From: an uncultured Clostridia bacterium
GTDB lineage: Bacteria; Bacillota; Clostridia; Christensenellales; Pumilibacteraceae
Assembly (NCBI GenBank): GCA_947086925.1
Contig: CAMUAL010000008.1
Coordinates: 1-55,058, forward strand
Length of the DNA: 55,058 nt
Direction: 5' to 3'
Shown here: one piece after another, positions 1 to 8,418 of the stretch
Numbering within the stretch: position 1 is the stretch's first letter
How the letters are laid out: each line of letters begins with the position of its first letter
Notes under the pieces: generated by a model
Told to the model about the DNA's origin: nothing
What the model saw: the letters and a program-made list of their open reading frames with translations, nothing else
Database searches by the model: none
Position numbers and translations under genes: made by a program

Positions 1-251
1 GTTGTTACGTGAAGCATGTAAGCGTCGGCTCCAGACGCGGTAAGTCCCGCAATCAAAGTGTACTCGAACATATAACTCGAACGCCGAGTATCTTTTCCTA
101 TAACTATTCTCGGCGCACTGTCGTCGCCCGCTCTGCGTTTAAGCTCACCGTAATACCAACCCAAAAAACGCCCCGCTTTATATGCGTGGTCGGCAGTAAG
201 CGTAACATTCGCTTCGCCTCTGAATCCGTCGGTACCGAAATATCTACCCAT
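1..251 (-). CDS. glmM: Phosphoglucosamine mutase, N-terminal part (cut by window edge)
   Basis: The minus-strand frame starting at the ATG at 251 reads MGRYFGTDGFRGEANVTLTA and continues open to base 1, with IVIGKDTRRSSYMFE about residues 51-65. This is the N-terminus of the alpha-D-phosphohexomutase family; the FGTDGFRG start is typical of GlmM, which converts glucosamine-6-phosphate to glucosamine-1-phosphate for UDP-GlcNAc and peptidoglycan synthesis in the cytoplasm. Only about 83 residues are visible; the phosphoserine loop and later domains lie outside. A GGGAG ribosome site sits six bases before the ATG and a good promoter lies just upstream. PgcA-type mutases are the alternative, but the TDGFRG start fits GlmM better. 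Confidence 0.88.
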   Translation of the reverse strand, partial: MGRYFGTDGFRGEANVTLTADHAYKAGRFLGWYYGELKRRAGDDSAPRIVIGKDTRRSSYMFEYTLIAGLTASGADAYMLHVT

Positions 252-284
252 AAAATCTCCCGCAAAAACATTTTAAGTGTTATT

Positions 285-314
285 ATTTTAACACGTGCAT
301 GCAAATAATGTCAA
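285..314 (-). promoter_or_regulatory. Promoter for glmM
   Basis: On the minus strand TTGACA (309-314) is followed after 18 bases by TAAAAT (285-290), a near-consensus vegetative promoter, leaving a leader of about 30 nt to the glmM ATG at 251. The spacer contains the self-complementary TGCATGCA, whose role is unknown. Confidence 0.7.
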
Positions 315-426
315 ACTTATACACGCGTCTTAAAATGCGCTAATATATGTAAAAATGCTCGCACACACTTCATATTATGCGTGACATAGTGCGCATGTTT
401 GCGCTAAAACCGCAGTTTATTACATA

Positions 427-451
427 AAAAACGGCATTTAAAGCCGTTTTT
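427..451 (-). terminator. Terminator after mreB
   Basis: AAAAACGGC (427-435) and GCCGTTTTT (443-451) form a 9-bp stem with a 7-base loop, 19 bases past the mreB stop. Read on the minus strand it ends in a T-rich arm, so it can close the ppx-maf-mreB operon. Confidence 0.75.
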
Positions 452-469
452 CGTTATTTTGAACCGAAA

Positions 470-1483
470 TTATTTTTGAATCAATATCTCTTTTAGCAGT
501 TGCTTATCACCCAAAAGCTTTCCCGCACCGAGTATAACGCAATACGAAGGCTCGTCTACCGTATATACATTTACCCCCAAACGCTCTGAAAACACCTTTT
601 CCAAACCGAGAATTTTGCTTCCGCCGCCTACAACGAATATGCCTTTTTTGTTAATCTCTCCCACTATTTCGGGCGGGCACATATTTATTATACTTTCTAC
701 GGCGTCGGCAATACGCAAATAGTAAGGCTTTACAACGCCGCATATATCCGCCGCGGTTACGTACGCGCTTCCCGTATTTTTGGTTTTTACATTTCTTCCC
801 GACACAAGCGTTTCCGACGTATCGTTTTCATATAAACTGCCTATCTCGTTTTTAATCTTGCGTGCTGTCGCAATACCCACTTTAAGGTCGTATTTTCCGG
901 CAATGTAGTCCATTACCGCTTTATCCATCATATTTCCGCCTATGGTAACTCCGCAACCGGAAACAACGCCCGCAAGGCTCAACGCTGCGATTTCGGTTGT
1001 TCCCGCTCCTATATTAACAACAACGCCGCCACCCGCCGAATCTATCGGTAAATCGAGTCCTATGCCCGACAGAATAATATTATCAATCATAGTAACTTCG
1101 TTAATGCCAGCCATTGCGCAGACATTTTCGTACATGGTGCGTTCGTCCATATTCAGTCCCGTGGGTATGCCGAGTATGGCTTTTATACGCGGATAAAATA
1201 TGTAATTCTGCGGTAATATCTTTTTTATAAATTCTCTTAACAGAACACCGCACGCTTCGGCGTCGGTAATAACGCCGTCGGCAACAGGCTCGACTATCGT
1301 TGTGCGCTCGGGTGTTTTGCCCATCATCTTCTCGGCTTGCGTGCCCACGGCATGAACGCGGCGATTACGAGGGTCGCCTATAAAGGCAATCACCGTAGGC
1401 TCGCGGAGTACTATTCCGTTACCCGGAACATATATAGAAGTAAAACCCGTTCCTATCTCGACGGCTATTTCCATTATTGCCAT
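470..1483 (-). CDS. mreB: MreB-family actin homologue with altered nucleotide-site residues
   Basis: MreB forms membrane-bound actin-like filaments that organise cell-wall synthesis. Length (337 aa) and the overall pattern fit: phosphate-1 region VEIGTGFTSIYVPGNGIVLR (residues 8-27), IGIPTGLNMDER-like segment near 104, NIGAGTTEIAALSLAG (157-172), and adenosine motif FVVGGGSKI near 285. However, the usual Asp of phosphate-1 (DLGT) is Glu9, the usual Asp of phosphate-2 (DIGGGTTE) is Asn157, and the catalytic segment that normally reads EEP is DNI at 134-136. The start at 1483 is chosen over the ATG at 1474 because AAGGAG lies nine bases before it. It overlaps maf by 10 bp, as in many Bacillota, but mreC and mreD do not follow: a terminator does. 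It may be a specialised, weakly or non-hydrolysing paralogue. Confidence 0.85.
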   Translation of the reverse strand: MAIMEIAVEIGTGFTSIYVPGNGIVLREPTVIAFIGDPRNRRVHAVGTQAEKMMGKTPERTTIVEPVADGVITDAEACGVLLREFIKKILPQNYIFYPRIKAILGIPTGLNMDERTMYENVCAMAGINEVTMIDNIILSGIGLDLPIDSAGGGVVVNIGAGTTEIAALSLAGVVSGCGVTIGGNMMDKAVMDYIAGKYDLKVGIATARKIKNEIGSLYENDTSETLVSGRNVKTKNTGSAYVTAADICGVVKPYYLRIADAVESIINMCPPEIVGEINKKGIFVVGGGSKILGLEKVFSERLGVNVYTVDEPSYCVILGAGKLLGDKQLLKEILIQK

Positions 1484-2079
1484 TCAAAGAAACTCCTTAG
1501 CATTTTTGTGAGCGCGCTAACCGGCAAGCCGATTACGTTGTTTACGTCGCCGTCTATCGCCTTTACAAGCGGCGAAATCTCCGAATCCTGAACGCCGTAA
1601 CCGCCCGCTTTATCGAACGGCGCGCCCGACATTATATATTTGCGGATTATTTCGCGGTATTCGTCGTAATCGCCGAACGTAACATACGTTATTTCGCTGC
1701 CCGATTCGCACCCGCGTTCGTTAATAACGCAGTACCCCGTGATAACCTCGTGAGTATGTCCGCACATAAGCTTGAACATATCTTCCGCATCGGAAGCGGT
1801 TTTGGGTTTTCCGAGCAGTTTTCCGCAAGCATAAACAACGGTGTCGGCACCTATAACCGTGCCGCCCACTTTGTCGAATACGTCTTTTGCTTTGAGCATT
1901 GCAAGAGCGCGCGTATACTCGTTTACGCTGCCGCCCGCATACTCGGGTTCGTCTACCGACGACGGATACACAGTGACATTAAGCCACGGTATTTTTTTGA
2001 TAAGCTCCGCTCGTCGAGGCGATGCGGACGCCAACCATGCTTTATAAGATTTCAAGATTCTTTTTGTAAGCCCTTGCAA
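1474..2079 (-). CDS. maf: Maf nucleotide pyrophosphatase
   Basis: Maf proteins hydrolyse non-canonical or modified nucleoside triphosphates to monophosphates and are linked to septum formation. The hallmark LASASPRRAELIKKI is present near residue 16, followed by GADTVVY, KPKTASDAEDMFKLMCGHTH, TGYCV and PFDKAGGYGVQD, so the full fold and active site are there. The start is uncertain: a TTG at 2079 overlaps the ppx end by 38 bp, and a second TTG at 2055 would bring the protein closer to the usual short N-terminus. Coupled to ppx upstream and mreB downstream. Confidence 0.93.
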   Translation of the reverse strand: MQGLTKRILKSYKAWLASASPRRAELIKKIPWLNVTVYPSSVDEPEYAGGSVNEYTRALAMLKAKDVFDKVGGTVIGADTVVYACGKLLGKPKTASDAEDMFKLMCGHTHEVITGYCVINERGCESGSEITYVTFGDYDEYREIIRKYIMSGAPFDKAGGYGVQDSEISPLVKAIDGDVNNVIGLPVSALTKMLRSFFEWQ

Positions 2080-3556
2080 ATTCCGCCCCTGCGGTAAGCG
2101 CGTCTTTGATTTCGAGCGAGCAATCGCCCTCTACCTCGGTTTTCATTATCACGCTGTCGCCCAAAACGTCGCAGTTGAGCATTTTCACGTTGCCCGACAT
2201 AGCTCTGTCCAAGCTTTCGGCTATGCGCAGAATTACGCTTAATTTCATTACCGCAACCAAATCTTCATCGCGCAGTAAATCTTTATACTTGTTCCACTCG
2301 GCAAGCGGAAATTCTTCCATTCGGTGACCGTATGCCACAAACGCCGCAAGCACCAAATCGCGGTGCGATATTCCGTAAAGATTGCTGTTAAGTATGAAAT
2401 AAAACGAGTGCTTGGGATGGTCGTAATATTTTATGCGCATTCCGGCATCGTGCAGCAGCGACGCAACGCGCAACACTTTAACATACTGTCTGGGCAATTT
2501 GTGCAAAACTCTTAACTGTTTATACAGCTGAATCGACAGATTGCAAACATGCTCGGCATGAGGGATATTCACGTCGAAATAGTGCATCATTGTATACACG
2601 GAATGACCGAGCACGTCGGATATAGGCTTTTCCACGGTGGTGGGAACGGCATGGTTGAACATTATGCCTTCGCGTATGCCCGAACCCGATACGACAAGAT
2701 TTTCGAACCCCGTATAATTGAAGAATCCTTTAATGCACGCAAGAGCCGAACTGAAAATATCGGCACGCTCAACGCTGAGTCCCTTTATTTTGGTACGCTT
2801 GTCCGCATCGAGAACTTTAACCATATCGTATATGGAATTAAAGTCGGTTACGCTTATGTTATAGTTATGTATCATGTCGAGCGGATAACGCTTCATGCGC
2901 TTGCAGATTTTGGCAAGATTGCGGAAAGACCCTCCAACTCCCACAAACTGAACGTCGGGGTCGAGTTCTTTGAGCCATGCAATTTGCGAAAACTGGTCGA
3001 ATACGTATGTTTCTATCATTTTCGACTGCTGTTCGGGCGACATGTTGGGGTCGTTGAACAAGTCGCTTAAAGTTATCGTTCCGAAAGGCAAATTCTCGCG
3101 GTTTAATATGTTACGGCGGTTATAATGAATAAGTTGCGTACTGCTTCCGCTTATGTCTACGATAACCGCTTTGGGAACGTCCAACGAGTTTATTACGCCG
3201 TGATAAATATGCAAGGCTTCTTCTTCCTCGGTAAGCACCTTAAACTTAAATCCGCAAACCGAGTTGATTTCTTCCAAAAAGCTTTTCTGATTTTTCGCTC
3301 TGCGCACCGCGTTTGTGGCAATGGCGTATACCTTGTCCACATTGTAACTGTCGCAAAGCTTTCGGAACATTTTCAATGTTTTTACCGCCTGCGCAACGCG
3401 CGAGGGTTTCAAAAATCCGTCACGCTCCATGTCTTGTCCGAGCCTGACGGATTCTTTCAATTCGTCGAATACCACAAAATGACCGTTGGGCAATATGTTT
3501 ACTATCACAAGTCGCGCCGAGTTACTACCCAAATCTATAACCGCAATTCTTTCCAC
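2042..3556 (-). CDS. ppx: Ppx/GppA family phosphatase with C-terminal HD domain
   Basis: The N-terminal ASKHA domain begins IAVIDLGSNSARLVIV and contains the conserved acidic EEEALHIYHGV segment near residue 110; the family degrades inorganic polyphosphate and/or pppGpp. The second phosphate motif, normally DIGGGSTE, reads DISGSSTQ, so turnover may differ from the type enzymes. The C-terminal part carries an HD-type segment, LRVASLLHDAGMR near residue 365, as in the longer Ppx proteins of about 500 aa. GTG start at 3556 with GAGAGGG eight bases upstream. First gene of the ppx-maf-mreB operon, with a promoter at 3699-3727 and a structured leader. Whether it acts on polyphosphate or pppGpp cannot be read from sequence. 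Confidence 0.88.
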   Translation of the reverse strand: MERIAVIDLGSNSARLVIVNILPNGHFVVFDELKESVRLGQDMERDGFLKPSRVAQAVKTLKMFRKLCDSYNVDKVYAIATNAVRRAKNQKSFLEEINSVCGFKFKVLTEEEEALHIYHGVINSLDVPKAVIVDISGSSTQLIHYNRRNILNRENLPFGTITLSDLFNDPNMSPEQQSKMIETYVFDQFSQIAWLKELDPDVQFVGVGGSFRNLAKICKRMKRYPLDMIHNYNISVTDFNSIYDMVKVLDADKRTKIKGLSVERADIFSSALACIKGFFNYTGFENLVVSGSGIREGIMFNHAVPTTVEKPISDVLGHSVYTMMHYFDVNIPHAEHVCNLSIQLYKQLRVLHKLPRQYVKVLRVASLLHDAGMRIKYYDHPKHSFYFILNSNLYGISHRDLVLAAFVAYGHRMEEFPLAEWNKYKDLLRDEDLVAVMKLSVILRIAESLDRAMSGNVKMLNCDVLGDSVIMKTEVEGDCSLEIKDALTAGAEFARAYKKNLEIL

Positions 3557-3629
3557 TGTTTATTCCCTCTCTGACGAAGCTGTTTTGTTACATAATTTTA
3601 CATGCAACACGGAATAACAGGCATGCCGA

Positions 3630-3655
3630 CGGCATAAAACGAGCTTTTAATGCCG
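3630..3655 (-). other. Hairpin in the ppx leader
   Basis: CGGCATAAAA (3630-3639) pairs with TTTTAATGCCG (3645-3655) with one bulge, within the roughly 135-nt ppx leader. A third copy of ATGCCG just beside it (about 3623-3628) can pair with the same arm, so two alternative structures are possible. Confidence 0.45.
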
Positions 3656-3698
3656 AAAGTCGTAATATGCAATTAAACACACTTTTTATCCCACGTAA

Positions 3699-3727
3699 AG
3701 TATATCACAGTTTTTTTTTCTTGTATA
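3699..3727 (-). promoter_or_regulatory. Promoter for ppx-maf-mreB
   Basis: Minus-strand TATACA (3722-3727), 17-base spacer, then TGA-TATACT with an extended -10 (3699-3704). The rest of the 360-base gap 3557-3916 holds this leader on one side and the promoter of the next gene on the other; no further gene is seen. Confidence 0.65.
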
Positions 3728-3879
3728 GACCCTTTTTTAAAACATTTTGACCAAATTTAATGACATTTTTTCGTATATTTTTAACAATTCGATACTGCTT
3801 GCTAAAATCCCCGCTCGGTTTCGCTCTTTTGCCGTCATTCGATAGTCGGTGCTCAAAATCAAGTTTCTTGTCAAAATAT

Positions 3880-3907
3880 TTGCTTTTTTGATTAAATATG
3901 GTATAAT
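3880..3907 (+). promoter_or_regulatory. Extended -10 promoter, apparently leaderless
   Basis: TTGCTT (3880-3885), 16 bases, then TGG-TATAAT (-10 at 3902-3907). Only nine bases separate the -10 from the ATG at 3917 and no Shine-Dalgarno sequence is present, so transcription should begin about three bases before the start codon. A second possible promoter (TTAACA, 16 bases, TAAAAT, around 3780-3807) would give a leader but still no ribosome site. Confidence 0.6.
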
Positions 3908-3916
3908 ATAATAGTT

Positions 3917-6598
3917 ATGAACAGTACGGTAAAAAAATCAAATAAAATCGTTCCCGCACTTGCGGCGTTTACAGTGTGCGCGCTTTTGTGTTTTACCGCA
4001 TTTGTAAGCATGCTTACCGCAAACGGCGACGAAATTTCCGCAGTACCGTTCGGCGGCAATATCGTAAAGCACAAAACCGACTGCGAATATTATTATTTCG
4101 ACTACCCCACCGCAATTTATTCGGCGAACGGCAGTTTATACGTTGCCGACGGCAGTTCGGTTAAAAAGTTCGACGCTTTCGACTTGTCGGAATCCGCACC
4201 GTTACAGCTTACCGCGGAAGAAAAATACCCCGACAAATTCGCAATACTCGGCGGTATAACCGTAACCTTATCGGGCGGAAAGCTTTACTGCGGAGGCGAG
4301 TGCTACGGCGAATTTTCCGACTTTGCCGTGTTCGACGGCAGAATAATTTACGCGTTGAAATCAAACGAAGGTCTTATTTACGAAATAACGCTCAGCGGCA
4401 ATAGCGCGCTTACCGCAACCGACGGCGAAGGCGACGAGCCAGCAAGCGGCGAAGGCGACAACGGCGACGATAGCGACAACAACGGCAGCGAGTCTGACAT
4501 TACGATAAAATCAGTTTTACCCGCGGAATACTCTCGGCATTTCAAAAAAATAGCCGCAGACAACGGCGGCATTTACGTAACCGCGGAAAACCGTCTTAAC
4601 CGTTACTTAAACGACGTAATATATTTCGAATACGAGAAATTCGCCGAACCTGTGGAATGTCTTACTCAGTCGGATGAAATACTTGGAATGGAAGGAAGAA
4701 ACAGCGGCATTGCAGTATTCACGCGTTACAAAATTTCGGCATACGAGTCGAATAAAAATTCGCACGTGCTTGCCCTTATAAGCGAGTCGGAATATAGCGA
4801 CGTAGTTGCGATTTGCACCGACAACAACACCGTGTACGGCATAAGCAGTCTTAAAAGCGTATTCAAAGTCGATTCCGAGCTTACCGAGCGCACAGAGCTT
4901 CTTGCATCGGCTTACGACGAAGTCGGATTTTTCCGCGCAAATCAAGGCTTGGACACACGCAGACAGACGATTGCGGTTGCCGACGAATTTAATAATCGCG
5001 TTCAGTTGATACGGCAGGACGCCGAGCAAACAACCGTAATAGCAGTCGCCCGCCCCAAAGCCGTTGCAATCGACTACGGCGGCAATATTTACGCGGCGCA
5101 TGACTTTAACAAAATAAGCATGTACTCGGAAAGCGGCAAACTTATAAATTCGCTTACCGCCGACAATCTCGGCTCACCCGAATTTATCGATTTGAAAATC
5201 GATTTAAGCAACAACGTGTACGCGTTAAGCTCCGAAGGACAAGTCTACGAAATTCTTACAAACTCCGACGGCGGCATATATCTTAACGCCATTAACGGCA
5301 TAAGCGGCGTAAAGACAATGGCGGTATCGCCTTATAACGACAAACTTTACTATGCAACCGCAGATAACGGCGAATATACGATAAAATCGGAAAGCGGCGA
5401 AACAATAGCCGTAAACGGCGAAACGGTTGATTTCTGCATTGACCACGACAATAATTTTTATGTGTTGACTGCCGACGGAACAATTTACAAATATAAAAAT
5501 AACGGCAATTACACAGACGTATCGTACAAAATTCCATACACGGTAAACGCAACGCATATAATAATGAATACCGCGGAATTTTCAGGCGATATAAATTTAA
5601 ATTACGGCGATTTGCTGGTAGCCGATACCGGCGCGCATGCCGTTATTTCGGTAAGCAAAGACAGCGGTAATCTTGACGTAAACCACGATTTCGACAATGC
5701 CGAATTTACCGTTCCAGAATTTAAAGGAAGCAAAATTATTTACACGGTTACCGACTGCTACGTTTACGCCCGCCCTGCGGAAATCGGCGGTCTGCACCTT
5801 AATTCGGGTTGGAAAGTGGTGATTCCCGACTTTGACGAAAGCGTTCCGTTTAACTATGTTGTATGCGATAATCCCGACGGCGGCAATCCCGTTTCCGGCT
5901 ACGTAAACACCGCGCTTATAAAAAGCCCTTTAAGCTACACCGAACCGCCCGCCGCCGCTTGCTATCCTTTTCTTATAAGCGGAGTTACCGTTTACAAATA
6001 TCCCGTTATAAATTCAGCGGAACACATAACAGTGCCAAAAAACACGCGATTGCAGTTGTTGGACTTTGCCTACACGGAAATCGGAGGAAATATCGCTTAC
6101 GGCTATACCGATAACCATTCCCCCTCTTACGTTTGGTATCACGTTAAATACACCGACGAAAACGGGACCGACAGCGAAGGTTACGTTATAAGCGATTCCA
6201 TATCTATGCGCAACGAAACTCCCGACGACCGCAACGTATACCCGCGGACAAATGCGAAAATTATAGCAAAAAAAAGCGGCGAAAAATTTGCCAAGTTATA
6301 TGAAAAAGACGCCGAAGGAAACTTAACCGCCACGTCCGAAAGTTTGGCAATAGGCACAAAAGTAGAGGTTGTGGGCACTTTCGATTCTTCCGAAAAGTAC
6401 ACTCTTATTAAATACACAAGCAAGGGCATTACCCTTTCCGCCTATGTTGAAACCGCTAACTTAAAATACAACGGCATAAACAAAGTAGTGGTTGTTGCCG
6501 TTGTTATAATAATTTTAACCGTTATACTCGGCGCAATACTTCTAACACGCTTCTTGTATATTAAGCGCACACGCAAGCTCACCGACTCTAAACTATAA
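3917..6598 (+). CDS. Secreted beta-propeller/SH3-like protein anchored by a C-terminal membrane helix
   Basis: 893 aa, no named family recognised. Residues 1-40 form a signal peptide (KK, then a hydrophobic stretch to FVSMLTANGDE). Residues about 45-600 contain repeated short strands of the type GSLYVADGSSVKKFD, GGIYVTAENRLNRY, NNVYALSSEGQVYEI and NNFYVLTADGTIYKY, as in NHL/beta-propeller proteins, broken by an acidic Gly/Asp/Ser linker around 165-195. Three SH3-like units begin near 610, 687 and 774 (each with a YARP/YKYP-type start and a Y-V ending). A transmembrane helix near 857-880 is followed by a short Lys/Arg tail. The body is therefore outside the cell. It stands alone, leaderless, and converges on ssb. 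Role unknown; a wall-binding or ligand-sensing surface protein is an inference. Confidence 0.75.
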   Translation: MNSTVKKSNKIVPALAAFTVCALLCFTAFVSMLTANGDEISAVPFGGNIVKHKTDCEYYYFDYPTAIYSANGSLYVADGSSVKKFDAFDLSESAPLQLTAEEKYPDKFAILGGITVTLSGGKLYCGGECYGEFSDFAVFDGRIIYALKSNEGLIYEITLSGNSALTATDGEGDEPASGEGDNGDDSDNNGSESDITIKSVLPAEYSRHFKKIAADNGGIYVTAENRLNRYLNDVIYFEYEKFAEPVECLTQSDEILGMEGRNSGIAVFTRYKISAYESNKNSHVLALISESEYSDVVAICTDNNTVYGISSLKSVFKVDSELTERTELLASAYDEVGFFRANQGLDTRRQTIAVADEFNNRVQLIRQDAEQTTVIAVARPKAVAIDYGGNIYAAHDFNKISMYSESGKLINSLTADNLGSPEFIDLKIDLSNNVYALSSEGQVYEILTNSDGGIYLNAINGISGVKTMAVSPYNDKLYYATADNGEYTIKSESGETIAVNGETVDFCIDHDNNFYVLTADGTIYKYKNNGNYTDVSYKIPYTVNATHIIMNTAEFSGDINLNYGDLLVADTGAHAVISVSKDSGNLDVNHDFDNAEFTVPEFKGSKIIYTVTDCYVYARPAEIGGLHLNSGWKVVIPDFDESVPFNYVVCDNPDGGNPVSGYVNTALIKSPLSYTEPPAAACYPFLISGVTVYKYPVINSAEHITVPKNTRLQLLDFAYTEIGGNIAYGYTDNHSPSYVWYHVKYTDENGTDSEGYVISDSISMRNETPDDRNVYPRTNAKIIAKKSGEKFAKLYEKDAEGNLTATSESLAIGTKVEVVGTFDSSEKYTLIKYTSKGITLSAYVETANLKYNGINKVVVVAVVIIILTVILGAILLTRFLYIKRTRKLTDSKL

Positions 6599-6617
6599 AA
6601 ACGGCAAACCGCTTGTT

Positions 6618-6653
6618 TTAAACACCCCGCCATGTTTATGACGGGGTGTTTAA
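6618..6653. terminator. Bidirectional hairpin between convergent genes
   Basis: TTAAACACCCCG (6618-6629) and CGGGGTGTTTAA (6642-6653) form a perfect 12-bp stem with a 12-base loop between the 893-residue gene (+) and ssb (-). There is no long T-run, so termination may be incomplete. Confidence 0.65.
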
Positions 6654-6707
6654 AGGTAAATGTTTTGCAATGCGCTATTGCGTAGCTATGTATACGCCGC
6701 GGAAAAT

Positions 6708-7352
6708 TCAGTCGTCTTCTTCGGCATCTATATCGCCGCAGATTATTCTGCCAACGCTTAGCTCGTACGCCGTGCGTACTTCCGATTCGGTTTCGGAAAT
6801 TTTCTTTGTGTATTCGCGGCTTTGTATTCTGCCGAATACGCTTATCTTCTGCCCTACTTCTATATCGCGTACAAAGCGCGCATTGCGTCCCCACGCTATG
6901 CAAGGGATATAGTCGGACTTATTGTAAGCCCTGTTTACCGCAAGCAGTAAATCGCAGATTTCGCGGTTAAACGGAGTTGTGCGATATACGGGGTCTTTGC
7001 ATATATAACCCGACAGTTCGACGGTATTGGGGTTCAGCGAATCGTCGGGAGCAACAAAATCGCGCACGAAAACGGTAAGCATAAGTTTGCTTTTTGCGTT
7101 TTCCATTTTGTTATAACTGCGAAACTGCCCGTTAAGCGCGAGCATTGCTCCTTCGGTTACGTTCACGCCGCTCATGATGCGCTCGGATACAGTAACGGGT
7201 ATGTAATCGCATTGACTGCTCAGCCGCGGAACTTTGAGCACAAATTCGTAAAAACCTTCGCCGTACAGCTCGTGACTGTACTTAGGCTCGGAATGTACCG
7301 TTCCGCAAAGATATACCTTGTTGTTTTTCAGATACGTGGTTTCGGTGTTCAT
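6708..7352 (-). CDS. Single-strand DNA-binding protein with two OB folds
   Basis: 214 aa. Two SSB-like OB folds are seen in one chain: the first about residues 8-95 (NKVYLCGTVHSEP ... LMLTVFVRDF) and the second about 105-205 (NTVELSGYICKDPVYRTTP ... DYIPCIAWGRNARFV ... GQKISVFGRIQSREY). The second matches classical SSB best. SSB coats single-stranded DNA in replication and repair. The C-terminus is short and acidic (IDAEEDD) but lacks the usual final Pro-Phe that recruits partner proteins. Start at 7352 is supported by AAGGAG. Seven bases separate it from the upstream pdaB-like gene, so the two are co-transcribed. It could be an accessory SSB rather than the essential one. Confidence 0.8.
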   Translation of the reverse strand: MNTETTYLKNNKVYLCGTVHSEPKYSHELYGEGFYEFVLKVPRLSSQCDYIPVTVSERIMSGVNVTEGAMLALNGQFRSYNKMENAKSKLMLTVFVRDFVAPDDSLNPNTVELSGYICKDPVYRTTPFNREICDLLLAVNRAYNKSDYIPCIAWGRNARFVRDIEVGQKISVFGRIQSREYTKKISETESEVRTAYELSVGRIICGDIDAEEDD

Positions 7353-7359
7353 AAGTAAT

Positions 7360-8127
7360 TCATCTCCTTATTTGGCGTCCCGTGTGGTCGATTTCGTAGT
7401 TATCCTTGTAAATAAGCTCGCCAATCGTTTTAAACGAGTAACCTTTGTTTTTCAGTCCTTCAATAATGAGCGGCAATGCCTGAACGGTGTTTTTGCCGTC
7501 GTTATGCATAAGCACTATGCTTCCGTTTTTTACGCCGCTAAGTACCCTTTCGGTCATGGCTTGCGCAGATAAATCCTTCCAATCAAGGCTGTCGACGTCC
7601 CACTGAATGGTGTATAAGCCTTGTTTTTCCGCTTCCTCCAAAAGCGTATCGTTGTAATCGCCGAACGGCGGGCGGAACAGTTCTACCTTTTTGCCCGTAA
7701 TGTTCTCGATAATACCAACCGACGCGCTAAGTTCGAGCTCTATTTGGTTGCGCGACAGCTTAGGCATATGCGGATGAGTATTGCTGTGCGTGCCTATTTC
7801 CACCCTTCCGCTCTCGCCGAGTGCCTTTAAAGTATCGGGGTATTTTTCCGCCCAAAAGCTCACCACGAAATAGTTCGCGCTTATATCGTAGCGAGTGAGC
7901 ACGTCTAAAATATCCATAGTTTTATCCGCGCCCCAGCTTGCGTCGAACGACAGAGCAACCGCCTTTTCTTCGGTTTCAACCGAATATATCGGTAATTTTC
8001 GAGTGGTCTTGTTGCCGTATACTGCCGCCGCTCCCGTTGCGCCCACCGTGCAAAGCAGCACGACTGCCAACGCCACAACCGCAACGGTTTTGATTATCGA
8101 GGATTTTTTTACCACAAAAAATTTCAT
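7360..8127 (-). CDS. PdaB-like polysaccharide deacetylase
   Basis: 255 aa with an N-terminal membrane helix (residues 11-37) and a NodB-homology domain outside the membrane. Motifs: LSFDASWGADKTMDIL (the SFDxxWG variant of motif 1 seen in sporulation PdaB proteins), EIGTHSNTHPHM (zinc histidines), RPPFGDYND, QWDVDSLDW, and IVLMHNDGK. The family removes acetyl groups from peptidoglycan or other GlcNAc/MurNAc polymers; PdaB is needed for spore stability in Bacillus, but a vegetative role is possible. An AAGGAG lies 13-18 bases before the ATG, rather far for a ribosome site. Followed directly by ssb. Confidence 0.87.
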   Translation of the reverse strand: MKFFVVKKSSIIKTVAVVALAVVLLCTVGATGAAAVYGNKTTRKLPIYSVETEEKAVALSFDASWGADKTMDILDVLTRYDISANYFVVSFWAEKYPDTLKALGESGRVEIGTHSNTHPHMPKLSRNQIELELSASVGIIENITGKKVELFRPPFGDYNDTLLEEAEKQGLYTIQWDVDSLDWKDLSAQAMTERVLSGVKNGSIVLMHNDGKNTVQALPLIIEGLKNKGYSFKTIGELIYKDNYEIDHTGRQIRR

Positions 8128-8289
8128 GTGTGCCTACGACTCCTTTATACTACATTACTTTAAGCCCCGTATTACGGCATATTTTGTCGTAACGAGAGAT
8201 ATTTGCTCGAAAATATCCTGCGGCTTGTAAAGTTTTATTACTTCACACTTTAATCTATGACGACAAAGCCGCCGTTAGAACACGCAAAA

Positions 8290-8320
8290 AAATCCCCGCA
8301 TGATTTCAATGCGAGGATTT
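8290..8320 (-). terminator. Terminator after the MATE-ABC operon
   Basis: Arms at 8290-8301 and 8309-8320 pair over 12 positions with one G-U wobble in minus-strand RNA, followed by a run of seven T. It lies about 100 bases past the ABC gene stop. The remainder of 8128-8418 shows no gene. Confidence 0.85.
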
Positions 8321-8418
8321 TTGTTTTATATGCGGCTTAAACGCCGCTTTTCAATCGTTTTGTATGATTGACGCTTTTATTTGTTTTCAGAGATTTCAAG
8401 CAGATTTACACTAAAAGC

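Noticed and set aside
9..308. Plus-strand 99-codon frame at the left edge
   Set aside because: The minus strand carries the unmistakable GlmM N-terminus here; the plus frame is its shadow.
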